Assembly (NCBI RefSeq): GCF_000373765.1
Contig: NZ_KB892426.1
Coordinates: 1-64,000 of the forward strand
Reading direction: 5' to 3'
Source: Legionella shakespearei DSM 23087
Lineage (GTDB): Bacteria; Pseudomonadota; Gammaproteobacteria; Legionellales; Legionellaceae
DNA: 64,000 nt
In this document: positions 8,946 to 17,409 of the stretch, in pieces
Numbering within the stretch: the stretch's first letter is position 1
How the letters are laid out: every line of letters starts with the position of its first letter
Notes under the pieces: model-generated
Seen by the model: the letters and a program-made list of their open reading frames with translations, nothing else
What the model was told of the DNA's origin: nothing
The model's database searches: none
Translations under genes and position numbers: made by a program

Positions 8946-9650
8946 ATGGGGTATGTTATAGCGATAAGTCAATCAAAGGGGGGTAGCACTAAGACTACTA
9001 CAGCTATAAACCTATGCGGTGCCCTGATAGAAAAGGGATATAAAGCAATACTGGCAGATATGGATAAGGACAAACCAGACGCCGTTAACTGGGCTGGTCA
9101 GGGTGATAGTATCAAATTCGTCGTGGAAATGTTCGAAGAAAAGCCGCTGGATAAAATAGATCATTTAAGAAAAAACTATGATTTTATTATATTGGATACT
9201 CCTCCCAATTACATGCCGGCTGCCTTTAAGGCAATTATGTTAGCTGATTTCATCATTTTACCCTGTTCTACCAGCTTTTTGGATCAGAGTAATCTGACTG
9301 ATGCTATATCCATACCCAAAATGGCGCAGAAACCTTTTAAAATACTGGGATGTAAAGTAAATAAAAGACAGAAACTATCCACTAAACTGATCTCTGAATT
9401 AATTAATTCAGGTCTTGCTTTTAAAACCGCTATTTCCAATAAGGCAGCAATTTTAGAGAGTCCATTTAAAGGGGAATGGGTAGGTAAATACGGTCGTGGT
9501 AGCTCAAGTCATAAAGAATTTTTGGCCTTGGCTGATGAAATAATAGGCATTGCCCATGGAGAAATAAATCATAGTGCAGGTATGCACGGAAAAAAGTCAG
9601 ATGATATGGGGTCCTCCATAACCTCCCACCCAGTTAGTGAAAGGAGTTAA
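8946..9650 (+). CDS. ParA-family partition ATPase
   Basis: The 234-aa product has the deviant Walker A motif KGGSTKTTTA with the signature lysine at the start of the protein, ADMDKDKPDA in the A' position, and DFIILDTPPNY as Walker B. This is the layout of small plasmid-type ParA proteins without an N-terminal helix-turn-helix domain. Start 8946 is preceded by CGGAGGAA; an upstream TTG in frame at 8931 is unlikely. Its stop TAA overlaps the next ATG (TAATG), so it is coupled to the parB-like gene. The chromosomal ParA normally sits near the origin with gidA and gidB, which are absent here, so this is probably an accessory or plasmid-derived pair. Confidence 0.88.
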   Translation: MGYVIAISQSKGGSTKTTTAINLCGALIEKGYKAILADMDKDKPDAVNWAGQGDSIKFVVEMFEEKPLDKIDHLRKNYDFIILDTPPNYMPAAFKAIMLADFIILPCSTSFLDQSNLTDAISIPKMAQKPFKILGCKVNKRQKLSTKLISELINSGLAFKTAISNKAAILESPFKGEWVGKYGRGSSSHKEFLALADEIIGIAHGEINHSAGMHGKKSDDMGSSITSHPVSERS

Positions 9651-10552
9651 TGATGCAGAATTTTTGCTTATCTGATGTCATTCTTGAGCGATTTCAAAAT
9701 GCGGAAATTGAGTTAGGAAACTCTGAACACATAGTCAAACTTGACTGTGAAAAAATTGATACCTGGGTGTTTAGAGACAGGAAACCCTTTGAACTTGGAG
9801 ACATAGATCAGCTGGCCATGAGTATCAATCATGGCGGGCAATGTCAGCCAATCATAGTGGTAAAGGCTTCAGAAGTGTTTAAGCCTAAAGACAATCCTAA
9901 TGTTGATTACGTTGTGATAGCAGGTTACAGACGATGGATGGCTTGTAAAAAATACGATTTGAAAGTTCAGGCTATTGTGAGAAACATCACTTTTGAACAG
10001 GCAATTACTGTTTTAGTCTCTGAAAACGAAAAGGAAAATGTTTCTGATTACTCTAAGGGGATGTTTTATAATACCTTACTGAACACTGAAGAAATGTCGC
10101 CTGAGATCTTGAGTGAACGTTTGAATATAAATCTTTCTACTTTGAATATGTATCTGTCCTTTGCTCAGGTTCCAATTGAAATATGGAATGCTGTCGGTGA
10201 TATTTCTCGAGTTTCAGCCCGAACTGCGGCGGTGATCAATCAGATTGCCAGTAAAGGAACAATGTATATAGAGGCCTTGATGGCGATTGCCAAGAAAATT
10301 TCTCATGGATATGGAGAAAAGCGCATTCGGGAATCGGTGAATAATATTATAGATAAGCAATTAAAACGTATTCATCAAGTCCTGGATCACAAACTGAAAT
10401 TTAATGGCAAAACGATAATGTCTGTTCATCAAGGACGGATGAAGTTTGATGATTCATTGGTAAATCATAAAAAATATGGCGAATTGATTGAAAAGCTGGA
10501 GAAGGATATCACTGATTTTGCTAATTTTTATTTAAACGAAAGTAAACATTAA
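9650..10552 (+). CDS. ParB/Spo0J-family partition protein
   Basis: The 300-aa protein contains a ParB N-terminal nuclease-like domain (about residues 35-125) with IDQLAMSINHGGQCQPIIV, then VVIAGYRRWMACKK, and VSENEKENVSDYSKG. A helix-turn-helix region follows (SERLNINLSTLNMYLSFAQV). The canonical GERR(W/F)RA box is present in altered form (GYRRWMA). AGGAG lies just upstream of two adjacent ATG codons (9650 and 9653). With the ParA gene it forms a segregation cassette; no centromere-like iteron array was found next to it. Confidence 0.85.
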   Translation: MMQNFCLSDVILERFQNAEIELGNSEHIVKLDCEKIDTWVFRDRKPFELGDIDQLAMSINHGGQCQPIIVVKASEVFKPKDNPNVDYVVIAGYRRWMACKKYDLKVQAIVRNITFEQAITVLVSENEKENVSDYSKGMFYNTLLNTEEMSPEILSERLNINLSTLNMYLSFAQVPIEIWNAVGDISRVSARTAAVINQIASKGTMYIEALMAIAKKISHGYGEKRIRESVNNIIDKQLKRIHQVLDHKLKFNGKTIMSVHQGRMKFDDSLVNHKKYGELIEKLEKDITDFANFYLNESKH

Positions 10553-10603
10553 ACACCTGATTAACTGCTATTTATTTGATTTTGAAAAATAAAGGAAGCT
10601 ATC

Positions 10604-11656
10604 ATGCTGATGAGGGAGCCTAAGGTGACGGGTGATAATTTGTCGTATGATTTTAACATAGTAACCAATCAGATTTCTAATTTGATTAATACTCATATTG
10701 AACAAAATTTTGATCGCTTAACGCGTATAGCGATGCGAATGTTTGATGTTCCTGTGATTGCTATTAGTCTCTTTGATGAAAAAAGGCAATTAGCAAAACC
10801 TGTAGTGTCCTTTGATTTATCGCAACTTAATGTATACATGCCTTTTTTTAATGAATTTAATACTGAAGAGCTTCTGGTTGTTGAAGATGCTACTAAAAAT
10901 GAACAATTTAAAAATCATCCTTTGGTAACCCACGATCCCAAAATTCGTTTTTTTGTCAGTTGCCCTATTTTTGCCACTCTCGGTAAAAAAGTAGGTTCTT
11001 TAATATTACTGGATTATAAACCTCGTTCTTTTGGCTTAACTGATTTAAACAATTTAAACGATATCATTAAGTTGATAGAAACAGTGATAAGAGATTTTCG
11101 TTTATCCAAATCACAAAAACTCTTGTTACAGGAAATTTCCGCCGAGGATCGTAATAACTTCACCGATCAGCAAACCCGAGCCTGGAATTTTGATGGATTT
11201 AAGAAAATACTGCGGTATCAGATTATGGAAAGTGAAAAAGACAAAACAGGCTTTGCACTGGCTATGGTCGATATTGATAATTTACATGCGATTAATGAAA
11301 AATACGGTAAAGAAGTCGGGGATGAGCATTTAACCCTGACATCCAGCACCATATTAAAGTCCTGCCGTGATGCAGATACACTGGCGCGAGGCGATGATGA
11401 AGATTTTATTGTCATCATTAATGCCGACAACCCGGAGCACGTCAAAATTGTTGTGGACAGAATCAAAGACAACATTGCAAAAGCGGAAATTAAATTGCCC
11501 GATGGTTCTTCTCTGGGATTTAATGTAACTATAGGGGTTAGCTATTTTGCAGGGAAAAAGACAACTCCTGAAACGTTGCTGTCTAATACCAGAATCGCTT
11601 TGTTAAAGGGTAAACGCCAGGGTCGAAACAAGATTGTATTTCATGAGCCTCTGTAA
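10604..11656 (+). CDS. GAF plus degenerate GGDEF protein
   Basis: The 350-aa product has an N-terminal GAF-like sensor domain (about residues 25-165: FDVPVIAISLFDE, FFVSCPIFATLGKKVGSLIL). A GGDEF domain follows (about 185-345). The metal- and substrate-side motif is conserved (MVDIDNLHAINEKYGKEVGD), but the signature loop reads RGDDEDF where an active diguanylate cyclase has R-x-GGDEF, so both glycines are lost. It is probably inactive in c-di-GMP synthesis and may act as a sensor or binding protein. AAGGAAG precedes the start, which lies about 50 bp after the ParB gene, suggesting one transcript. Confidence 0.8.
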   Translation: MLMREPKVTGDNLSYDFNIVTNQISNLINTHIEQNFDRLTRIAMRMFDVPVIAISLFDEKRQLAKPVVSFDLSQLNVYMPFFNEFNTEELLVVEDATKNEQFKNHPLVTHDPKIRFFVSCPIFATLGKKVGSLILLDYKPRSFGLTDLNNLNDIIKLIETVIRDFRLSKSQKLLLQEISAEDRNNFTDQQTRAWNFDGFKKILRYQIMESEKDKTGFALAMVDIDNLHAINEKYGKEVGDEHLTLTSSTILKSCRDADTLARGDDEDFIVIINADNPEHVKIVVDRIKDNIAKAEIKLPDGSSLGFNVTIGVSYFAGKKTTPETLLSNTRIALLKGKRQGRNKIVFHEPL

Positions 11657-11732
11657 ACGACAAAAGAATAACGATTCAATTCTAATACGCATGTGATAAG
11701 CATATCTAATACGTATGTGGTAAGCATAGCAT

Positions 11733-11767
11733 TCCCATCCCATCCCATCCCATCCCATCCCATCCCT
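11733..11767. repeat. CCATC pentanucleotide microsatellite
   Basis: About six tandem copies of a 5-bp unit (CCATC) run directly into the left arm of a family B palindrome. It lies in non-coding sequence about 75 bp after the GAF/GGDEF gene. Confidence 0.9.
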
Positions 11768-11773
11768 CTCCCT

Positions 11774-11886
11774 GATCCACGTCGTCCTGAGCGCGTCTTT
11801 TTGCGCGAAGGATCTCCCGAAAACGGCATGGTGCCAGCATTGGGAGATCCTTCGCGCAAAAAGACGCGCTCAGGACGACGTGGATC
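11774..11886. repeat. Family B palindromic element (copy B2)
   Basis: A 113-bp element with perfect 45-bp inverted arms (left begins GATCCACGTCGTCCTGAGCG, right is the exact complement) and a 23-bp centre. Full copies of the same design lie near 41770, 42645, 51126, 55061 and 57143. The centre occurs in either orientation relative to the window. Confidence 0.92.
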
Positions 11887-12092
11887 GGAGAATGGCGAAG
11901 AAGATGTGTAGAAGAGTCAGAGCCGCCTTGCAGCCCCGGCTGCAAACAGATTTCGTAGTCCGTATCGGTCATGGCCGTAATACGGAAATTAGGTCAGTGC
12001 CACTTCGATCCCGGCTGCAAGCAGACCGGGCTACAAACCCAACGCGCCATTGTGATTGGGTTAAGCGCTACTCCGCCCCACGGGATCCAGCT

Positions 12093-12191
12093 GTAGCCTT
12101 GATGCAGCGATAGCGTAATCAAGGTTTTCCTATGGCCTTATAGCCTTTCCGTATGAAAACCTTGATTACGCTATCGCTGCATCAAGGCTAC
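12093..12191. repeat. Family E palindromic repeat
   Basis: Arms of about 37 bp (GTAGCCTTGATGCAGCGATA then GCGTAATCAAGGTTTTC, and the complement) surround a short spacer. Half copies lie at 25892-25927 and 51097-51124, and a fragment at 38218. A family C unit precedes it at about 12009-12037. Confidence 0.9.
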
Positions 12192-12200
12192 GCCTATTTT

Positions 12201-12300
12201 AAATAAACCCCTCTTGACTTAACGTGAATTATGAATAAGAAGCTTGTTCTATCCAGTCGTTACTTCGAAGCCTTGGCATGGTGCTAAAGTCTCCTCAGCA
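12201..12300. repeat. Internally deleted family G repeat
   Basis: Contains the outer tip (ACCCCTCTTGACTTAACGT) and the CCAGTCGTTACTTCGA arm seen in the full family G palindrome at 25.7 kb, followed by a shortened centre. Other G-type copies are near 60.0, 60.4 and 62.1 kb. Confidence 0.7.
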
Positions 12301-12355
12301 TAAAGAATTTTCCATAACTTCCAATTTCTATAGGTATTTATTGCTCGATCTCGTG

Positions 12356-12369
12356 TAAGAAATTTCTCA
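12356..12369. promoter_or_regulatory. LetA/GacA-type binding box upstream of the sRNA
   Basis: TAAGAAATTTCTCA matches the Legionella LetA consensus TNAGAAATTTCTNA at every defined position and is palindromic. Its centre lies about 180 bp upstream of the predicted sRNA start, the spacing typical of GacA-type activating sites before rsm genes. Confidence 0.85.
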
Positions 12370-12507
12370 ATTCATTTAGAGAGAATAGCAATTATTTGAT
12401 GATGTTTTAACCGATTAAAATATTAACTTATTGATTTTAAATAAAAAATATATCATTTCTATGAGTGCATATGAACGTTAATCTCTCAAAAAGAGCGATT
12501 TACGTCC

Positions 12508-12536
12508 TTGCGCTTAGCTGATCCGCTTGCTACATT
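12508..12536 (+). promoter_or_regulatory. Predicted promoter of the RsmY/RsmZ-type sRNA
   Basis: TTGCGC (12508-12513) and TACATT (12531-12536) are separated by 17 bp, a weak but well-spaced sigma-70 pair as expected for an activator-dependent promoter. A start near 12543 would place the first GGA hairpin at the 5' end of the RNA. Confidence 0.6.
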
Positions 12537-12542
12537 TTAATC

Positions 12543-12672
12543 ATGACTTGTAAGGATATAAGTCGTACAAAAGGATTTGAATCAGACGGATCTGATTTGT
12601 CAGGATGACAATAAGAACGCAAGTTCTTATACGGATGACTGCGAAAAGCCAGGGATTTCCCTGGCTTTTTTT
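12543..12672 (+). ncRNA. RsmY/RsmZ-like CsrA-titrating small RNA
   Basis: About 130 nt with no reading frame. A 5' hairpin (12545-12564) has a seven-pair stem, including one G-T wobble, and loop AAGGAT. A single-stranded AAGGAT follows. The hairpin at 12580-12597 has stem AATCAGA/TCTGATT and loop CGGA. The hairpin TGTC-AGGAT-GACA follows. Then come an eight-pair hairpin closed by GCAA (12611-12630), an unpaired ACGGAT and an intrinsic terminator. Five A(N)GGA motifs in loops or linkers are the hallmark of RNAs that sequester CsrA. With the LetA box upstream, this fits the LetAS-RsmYZ-CsrA switch that moves Legionella from replication to transmission. I cannot tell RsmY from RsmZ or from an extra copy. 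Confidence 0.85.
12644..12672 (+). terminator. Intrinsic terminator of the sRNA
   Basis: GCCAGGG-ATTT-CCCTGGC followed by seven T residues on the plus strand. The minus strand has no T tract, so it serves the sRNA and not the L,D-transpeptidase-like gene. Confidence 0.93.
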
Positions 12673-12704
12673 ATTTATGGTAAAAGGGAATTTCACCTCG
12701 ATTC

Positions 12705-12790
12705 GTAGCCCGTATTAGGCGTTAGCCGTAATACGGGAATGAGTTCATTGCTACTTCGATCCCGTATTACGCTTCGCTAATACGGGCTAC
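12705..12790. repeat. Family D palindromic repeat (copy D1)
   Basis: Arms GTAGCCCGTATTAGGCG...CGTAATACGGG and the complement CCCGTATTACG...TAATACGGGCTAC surround a short spacer. D2 lies at 17230-17320 and a half copy at 28658-28688. Confidence 0.88.
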
Positions 12791-12836
12791 AAAAGCTTAA
12801 CTTAATGGTAGTGGCTAGATCCCACCTAATCTATAT

Positions 12837-13514
12837 TTATGCAACTAAATAACCTGAGTGAGATAAAAACTTCTTGTCAGGGAAGTAGGCAAATATAACT
12901 GAACCATTTTTAATGGTATTGATTACAGGTTTAGCCAAGGTTTGGGCAATAGCAGGGCAGCCCCAGGACAAACCAGCACGTCCCGCCTTCTTGATGAAGT
13001 CTGGTTCCATATACCAGGCACCATGGATCACAACGCGTCGGTTGTAGGCATTGTCATTATAGCCTCTATCCAGACCTTGCAGGTTTAAAGAATATCCTTT
13101 ATGACCTATATAGGTGTCTTTAGTGATGTAAGTACCCAGGCTGGATTGCTTGCTTGATTCCCGGTTAGAAAAACTTTTTGCCATGTTGGAACCGGAGTTT
13201 TTACCATGTGCAACGTAGGTATTATATAAAAGCCGTTCGTTACGAACATCAAAGACCCACATGCGTTGCTTGTTTGATGGTAGAGAATAATCGATTACGG
13301 TTAATACAGGCTTTTTAACAGCACCTCTTTTGCTTGCATTGGTGTAAGCAGTTAAAGCCAGTTTCAAAACATTTTTGTTTAATTGGGGTGCCTTGTTGCT
13401 CAGGTGCTGCACCTGGGTGTTAATATCGGGTCCAGACTTGGCAAATGAAGGGACACTTGATGTGATATTACTCGTTAATAAAACGGTTGAAATAAGAGTT
13501 AATAAGGTATTCAT
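12837..13514 (-). CDS. Exported murein L,D-transpeptidase catalytic-domain family protein
   Basis: The 225-aa protein starts with a cleavable-looking signal sequence (hydrophobic to about residue 20, then FAKSG). The domain contains the family motifs YVAHGKNSG, SSLGTYIT, RRVVIHGAWYM and SWGCPAI; the Cys in the last is the expected nucleophile and the His of VIHGAW its partner. This is the YkuD_2-type group, whose members sit in the envelope and are thought to act on peptidoglycan cross-links. AAAGGAGC lies five bases upstream of the start. It is divergent from putA across 412 bp of A/T-rich sequence in which I see no other gene. Confidence 0.85.
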   Translation of the reverse strand: MNTLLTLISTVLLTSNITSSVPSFAKSGPDINTQVQHLSNKAPQLNKNVLKLALTAYTNASKRGAVKKPVLTVIDYSLPSNKQRMWVFDVRNERLLYNTYVAHGKNSGSNMAKSFSNRESSKQSSLGTYITKDTYIGHKGYSLNLQGLDRGYNDNAYNRRVVIHGAWYMEPDFIKKAGRAGLSWGCPAIAQTLAKPVINTIKNGSVIFAYFPDKKFLSHSGYLVA

Positions 13515-13926
13515 ACTGCTCCTTTCTTCTTGTTAAATCGCCGTTATTGGTCACTTAAAAAGATGGTGATTATATTAACAAATGTTGTAATTGTAAAATT
13601 ATAAGATTCATCATTGTCCATCAGGGTGATTTATTAATCAATTCATAATCTTAGCTTTTCCTTAAGAAAATATTATGTTAAATATTTGATCCGATGGTTC
13701 TAAATTAGATCTATTTTGGTTGGGAAAAACAGATCTTTTTGCGAATAATTAACTCTTTTTGATATTAATTTGTACTAAAATTGGTGCTGCAAAAACCCTT
13801 TTCAGCTTCATTAGAACACTCATTCGACATATAATCTATCATAAAATTGAGCCAATGCATTTCATTTCTTTTGGTTCTACACTATGATCTTTCGTTACTA
13901 AATTTATATCGATTTCGGAGAATACT

Positions 13927-16900
13927 ATGCTCGAAAAGCAGTCCATTAATGTACCTGAAGGTTTAAGAGCTGCTATTAATAAAGCTTATCGTGCTGATGA
14001 ACTATCGCTCATCACCGAACTTTGTGATAAAGCAGCGCTTGAACCTAAACAAATGGCTGCTGTCAGAAACACAGCCATGAAGCTGGTTGAATCAGTACGG
14101 GTTGAGCGTAAAAAGAGCACCGGAATAGATTCTTTTTTGACTGAGTATGCTTTATCCAGTGATGAGGGTATTGCTCTGATGTGTCTGGCTGAGGCTTTAT
14201 TACGGGTTCCGGATAATGCCACTATAGATAATCTGATTAAAGACAAACTGGCTGGCGGCGATTGGAAGTCACACCGTGGACAAAGCGAATCCTTTTTTGT
14301 CAATGCCACGACCTGGGCCTTGATGCTGACCGGTAAAGTATTAACCCCGGAAAAGGCTGAAAACACCTTAACCAAGGCATTAATGAAGCTGGTTAACCGC
14401 AGCAGTGAAGCGGTTGTCAGAACTGCTGTCGATAAAGCCATGCGCATCATGAGTAAACAATTTGTGATGGGACGTACCATCAACGAAGCGTTAACCCGCG
14501 CTAAAAAGAAAGAGAGCAAAGGATACCGTTATTCATATGATATGCTTGGAGAAGCTGCTCTGACCGAAGTTGATGCGAACCGCTATCTCGATGCTTACAA
14601 AAATGCTATTGAATCTATAGGCCAGCAGGCAGATAAAAATTCTGACGTGTACAAACGGGCAGGCATTTCAATCAAACTCTCGGCTTTGCATCCTCGTTAT
14701 AACGAATCTCAATACGAGCGGGTGATGGAAGAATTACCCCCTAAATTATTAACTCTTGCGCGAATGGCTAAAGATTATGGCATTGCATTGACTGTGGATG
14801 CGGAAGAATCTGAACGTCTGGATTTATCTTTGGATGTTATTGAAAAAGTGTTTAATGACGACAGCCTGGATGGCTGGAATGGTTTTGGCCTGGCAGTTCA
14901 ATCTTATCAGAAACGTGCCTTTTATGTCCTGGATTGGGTCGCAGCTCTTGCCCGTGGCAAACAGCGCCGCATGATGGTACGTTTGATTAAGGGCGCTTAT
15001 TGGGATAGTGAAATTAAAAAAACGCAAATGCAGGGATTATCCGAGTATCCTGTATTTACCCGTAAAGTATTTACTGACGTTTCATTTCAGGCTTGTGCGA
15101 AAAAAATCCTGACCATGACGGATGCTATTTACCCGCAATTTGCTACCCATAATGCTTATTCTGTCGCTATGATCCTCAATATAGTAGGGGATTATCGTGA
15201 TTTTGAATTCCAATGTCTGCATGGCATGGGAAATGAATTATACGAACAAGTTGTGCCTGTTGAACATTATGGCATAGCCTGCCGTATTTACGCGCCTGTA
15301 GGCAGTCACGAAGACTTGCTTCCTTATCTGGTGCGCCGGTTATTGGAAAATGGAGCTAACTCTTCTTTTGTGAACCGTATCGTTGATGATAATGCTCCTA
15401 TCAGTGAGCTGATTGAAGATCCGGTACGTAAATCAAAGTCATTATTCAATAAAATGAATAAAAATATTCCTTTGCCTGACGCCATTTTTTTACCGCAAAG
15501 AAAGAATTCCAAAGGGTTTGATTTCAGTGATCGCCATGAAAGGGCTTTATTGCAGCAAGAGCTTGATAAGCTTGATTTGAAGCAATGGAAGGCAGGGCCT
15601 GTGATTGGCGGTCGCGCCTCTTCTGATGCGCAACATCCTGTAAGCTCACCACAAAACGCTGATCAAGTGGTCGGGGCAGTGCAAAATGCTACTTTGGCTG
15701 ATGTCGAAAAAGCTCTTGCAATAGCAACGCAAACTTTTGCAACATGGAGTCAAACCCCTGTTGCCGAGCGTGCTGCCTGTTTGAAACGTTTTGCTGATTT
15801 ATTACAGGCAAATATGGCTGAGTTTTTGGCTTTGGCCTGTCTTGAAGCGGGTAAAACCTGGAATGATGGTGTTGCAGAAGTACGTGAGGCGATTGATTTC
15901 TGCCGTTACTATGCTGAAATGGCACAAGAATTAATGGCTCAGCCCAAGTCTTTTAATGGATACACGGGTGAATTAAATGAATTAAGTTTGCACCCTCGTG
16001 GAATAGTACTGTGCATCAGTCCCTGGAATTTCCCACTGGCTATTTTTACAGGCCAGGTTGCTGCTGCTTTGGTTACGGGGAACTGCGTCATTGCCAAACC
16101 TGCTGAACAAACGCCCCTTATTGCGGCTTATGCCGTAAAATTGATGCATCAGGCCGGATTTCCTGGTGGTGCGGTTCAATTGTTGCCAGGTGATGGGGAA
16201 ACTGTTGGGGCGGCGCTGGTATCTGATAAGAGAATTAAAGCGGTATTGTTTACCGGTTCAACTGCTACCGCGAATCTGATTAATCAGACTTTAGCGACGC
16301 GTGGTGGAGAAATTATTCCTTTAATCGCTGAAACGGGCGGTCAAAATGCCATGTTAGTCGATTCGTCTGCATTATTGGAACAGGTAGTTGTTGATGCGGT
16401 TGTGTCAGCTTTTGGCAGTGCCGGTCAGCGTTGTTCTGCTTTACGGGTGCTGTTTGTCCAGGAAGAGGTTTACCCTCGTACTGTAGCACTGCTTAAAGGA
16501 GCTATGGCTGAGTTGGTGATTGGTGATCCACGCTGGCTGGAAACAGATGTAGGCCCTGTGATTGATCAGGATGCCCTGTCTGTATTAGAAGAGCATGTTG
16601 CCCAGATGAAAAAGCGTTATGAAATCCTTTATCAATGCGCGCTTGGTGAAGAGACTGAGAAGGGCTGTTTCATGCCTCCTACAGCTATTGCCATTGATTC
16701 AATTAATGCTTTGGAAAAAGAAGTTTTTGGGCCGGTATTGCATGTTATTTCCTTTAAGAGAAAGGATCTGGACAAGGTCATTGATCAGATAAACCAGACC
16801 GGTTATGGTCTGACTTTGGGTATCCACAGCCGTATTAATGAAACGGTTGAGTACATCAGGCACCGAATTCACGCCGGTAATTGCTATGTGAACCGTAATA

Positions 16901-17076
16901 TGATTGGCGCAGTAGTTGGCCTGCAACCTTTCGGCGGCGAAGGATTATCAGGCACAGGCCCCAAAGCAGGAGGCCCCCATTATCTGGTACGCTTATGCCA
17001 TGAACGCACTTATACAGTAGACACCACAGCAGCCGGAGGCAACGCCAGTTTAATGTCCCTGCCAGAAGAGGGGTAG
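13927..17076 (+). CDS. putA: Bifunctional proline dehydrogenase / P5C dehydrogenase PutA
   Basis: PutA oxidises proline to glutamate in two steps with FAD and NAD. At 1049 aa it is the short form: E. coli PutA (about 1320 aa) has an N-terminal ribbon-helix-helix repressor domain that is missing here. The proline dehydrogenase barrel covers about residues 70-500 (KLSALHPRY, RLIKGAYWDSEI, ATHNAYSVA). The aldehyde dehydrogenase half follows (ISPWNFPLAIFTG, FTGSTATA, AETGGQNAM with the general-base Glu, GQRCSALRV with the catalytic Cys). CGGAG precedes the ATG. Proline is a useful carbon source in an amino-acid-eating bacterium. Since it lacks the DNA-binding domain, it cannot autoregulate as in E. 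coli. Confidence 0.97.
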   Translation: MLEKQSINVPEGLRAAINKAYRADELSLITELCDKAALEPKQMAAVRNTAMKLVESVRVERKKSTGIDSFLTEYALSSDEGIALMCLAEALLRVPDNATIDNLIKDKLAGGDWKSHRGQSESFFVNATTWALMLTGKVLTPEKAENTLTKALMKLVNRSSEAVVRTAVDKAMRIMSKQFVMGRTINEALTRAKKKESKGYRYSYDMLGEAALTEVDANRYLDAYKNAIESIGQQADKNSDVYKRAGISIKLSALHPRYNESQYERVMEELPPKLLTLARMAKDYGIALTVDAEESERLDLSLDVIEKVFNDDSLDGWNGFGLAVQSYQKRAFYVLDWVAALARGKQRRMMVRLIKGAYWDSEIKKTQMQGLSEYPVFTRKVFTDVSFQACAKKILTMTDAIYPQFATHNAYSVAMILNIVGDYRDFEFQCLHGMGNELYEQVVPVEHYGIACRIYAPVGSHEDLLPYLVRRLLENGANSSFVNRIVDDNAPISELIEDPVRKSKSLFNKMNKNIPLPDAIFLPQRKNSKGFDFSDRHERALLQQELDKLDLKQWKAGPVIGGRASSDAQHPVSSPQNADQVVGAVQNATLADVEKALAIATQTFATWSQTPVAERAACLKRFADLLQANMAEFLALACLEAGKTWNDGVAEVREAIDFCRYYAEMAQELMAQPKSFNGYTGELNELSLHPRGIVLCISPWNFPLAIFTGQVAAALVTGNCVIAKPAEQTPLIAAYAVKLMHQAGFPGGAVQLLPGDGETVGAALVSDKRIKAVLFTGSTATANLINQTLATRGGEIIPLIAETGGQNAMLVDSSALLEQVVVDAVVSAFGSAGQRCSALRVLFVQEEVYPRTVALLKGAMAELVIGDPRWLETDVGPVIDQDALSVLEEHVAQMKKRYEILYQCALGEETEKGCFMPPTAIAIDSINALEKEVFGPVLHVISFKRKDLDKVIDQINQTGYGLTLGIHSRINETVEYIRHRIHAGNCYVNRNMIGAVVGLQPFGGEGLSGTGPKAGGPHYLVRLCHERTYTVDTTAAGGNASLMSLPEEG

Positions 17077-17229
17077 GCCGGATGTAGCCCGGTTGCTTGC
17101 AACCGGGATCGAAGTGGCAATAAGCTTCAAGATACCCCCACAACGCCCTAAAAGACCCGCTTAGGTCAAGGGGTTTCCGAGAGACCGTGCCAAAGCACAG
17201 AGAGCATAAATCTAAATTCCGGCACGGTG

Positions 17230-17320
17230 TGTAGCCCGTATTAGGCGCCAGCCGTAATACGGGAATAAGCTTATTGCCACTTCGATCCCGTATTACGGCT
17301 GGCGCCTAATACGGGCTACA
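17230..17320. repeat. Family D palindromic repeat (copy D2) with adjoining family C unit
   Basis: An almost perfect palindrome with arms TGTAGCCCGTATTAGGCGCC...CCGTAATACGGGA and the complement, centred near 17275. A family C unit lies at about 17083-17117. Together they account for most of the 333 bp between putA and the next gene. Confidence 0.9.
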
Positions 17321-17409
17321 CTCGCTGTTAAATAAAAATAAGTCACCAATGACTTAGTATTATTCCATTTGTGCTAATATTGTAATAATGGAATCGCTTG
17401 AGAACATTT

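Noticed and set aside
11641-12113. Several 70-90 codon reading frames on both strands
   Set aside because: They are translations of the family B and C palindromes and the CCATC repeat; the same peptide phrases (for example LREGSPE, SRKKTRSGRR) recur wherever the repeats occur, without ribosome-binding sites.
11733-12792. Possible CRISPR array
   Set aside because: Repeats are palindromic, of different families and not evenly spaced; no direct-repeat/spacer pattern and no cas genes.
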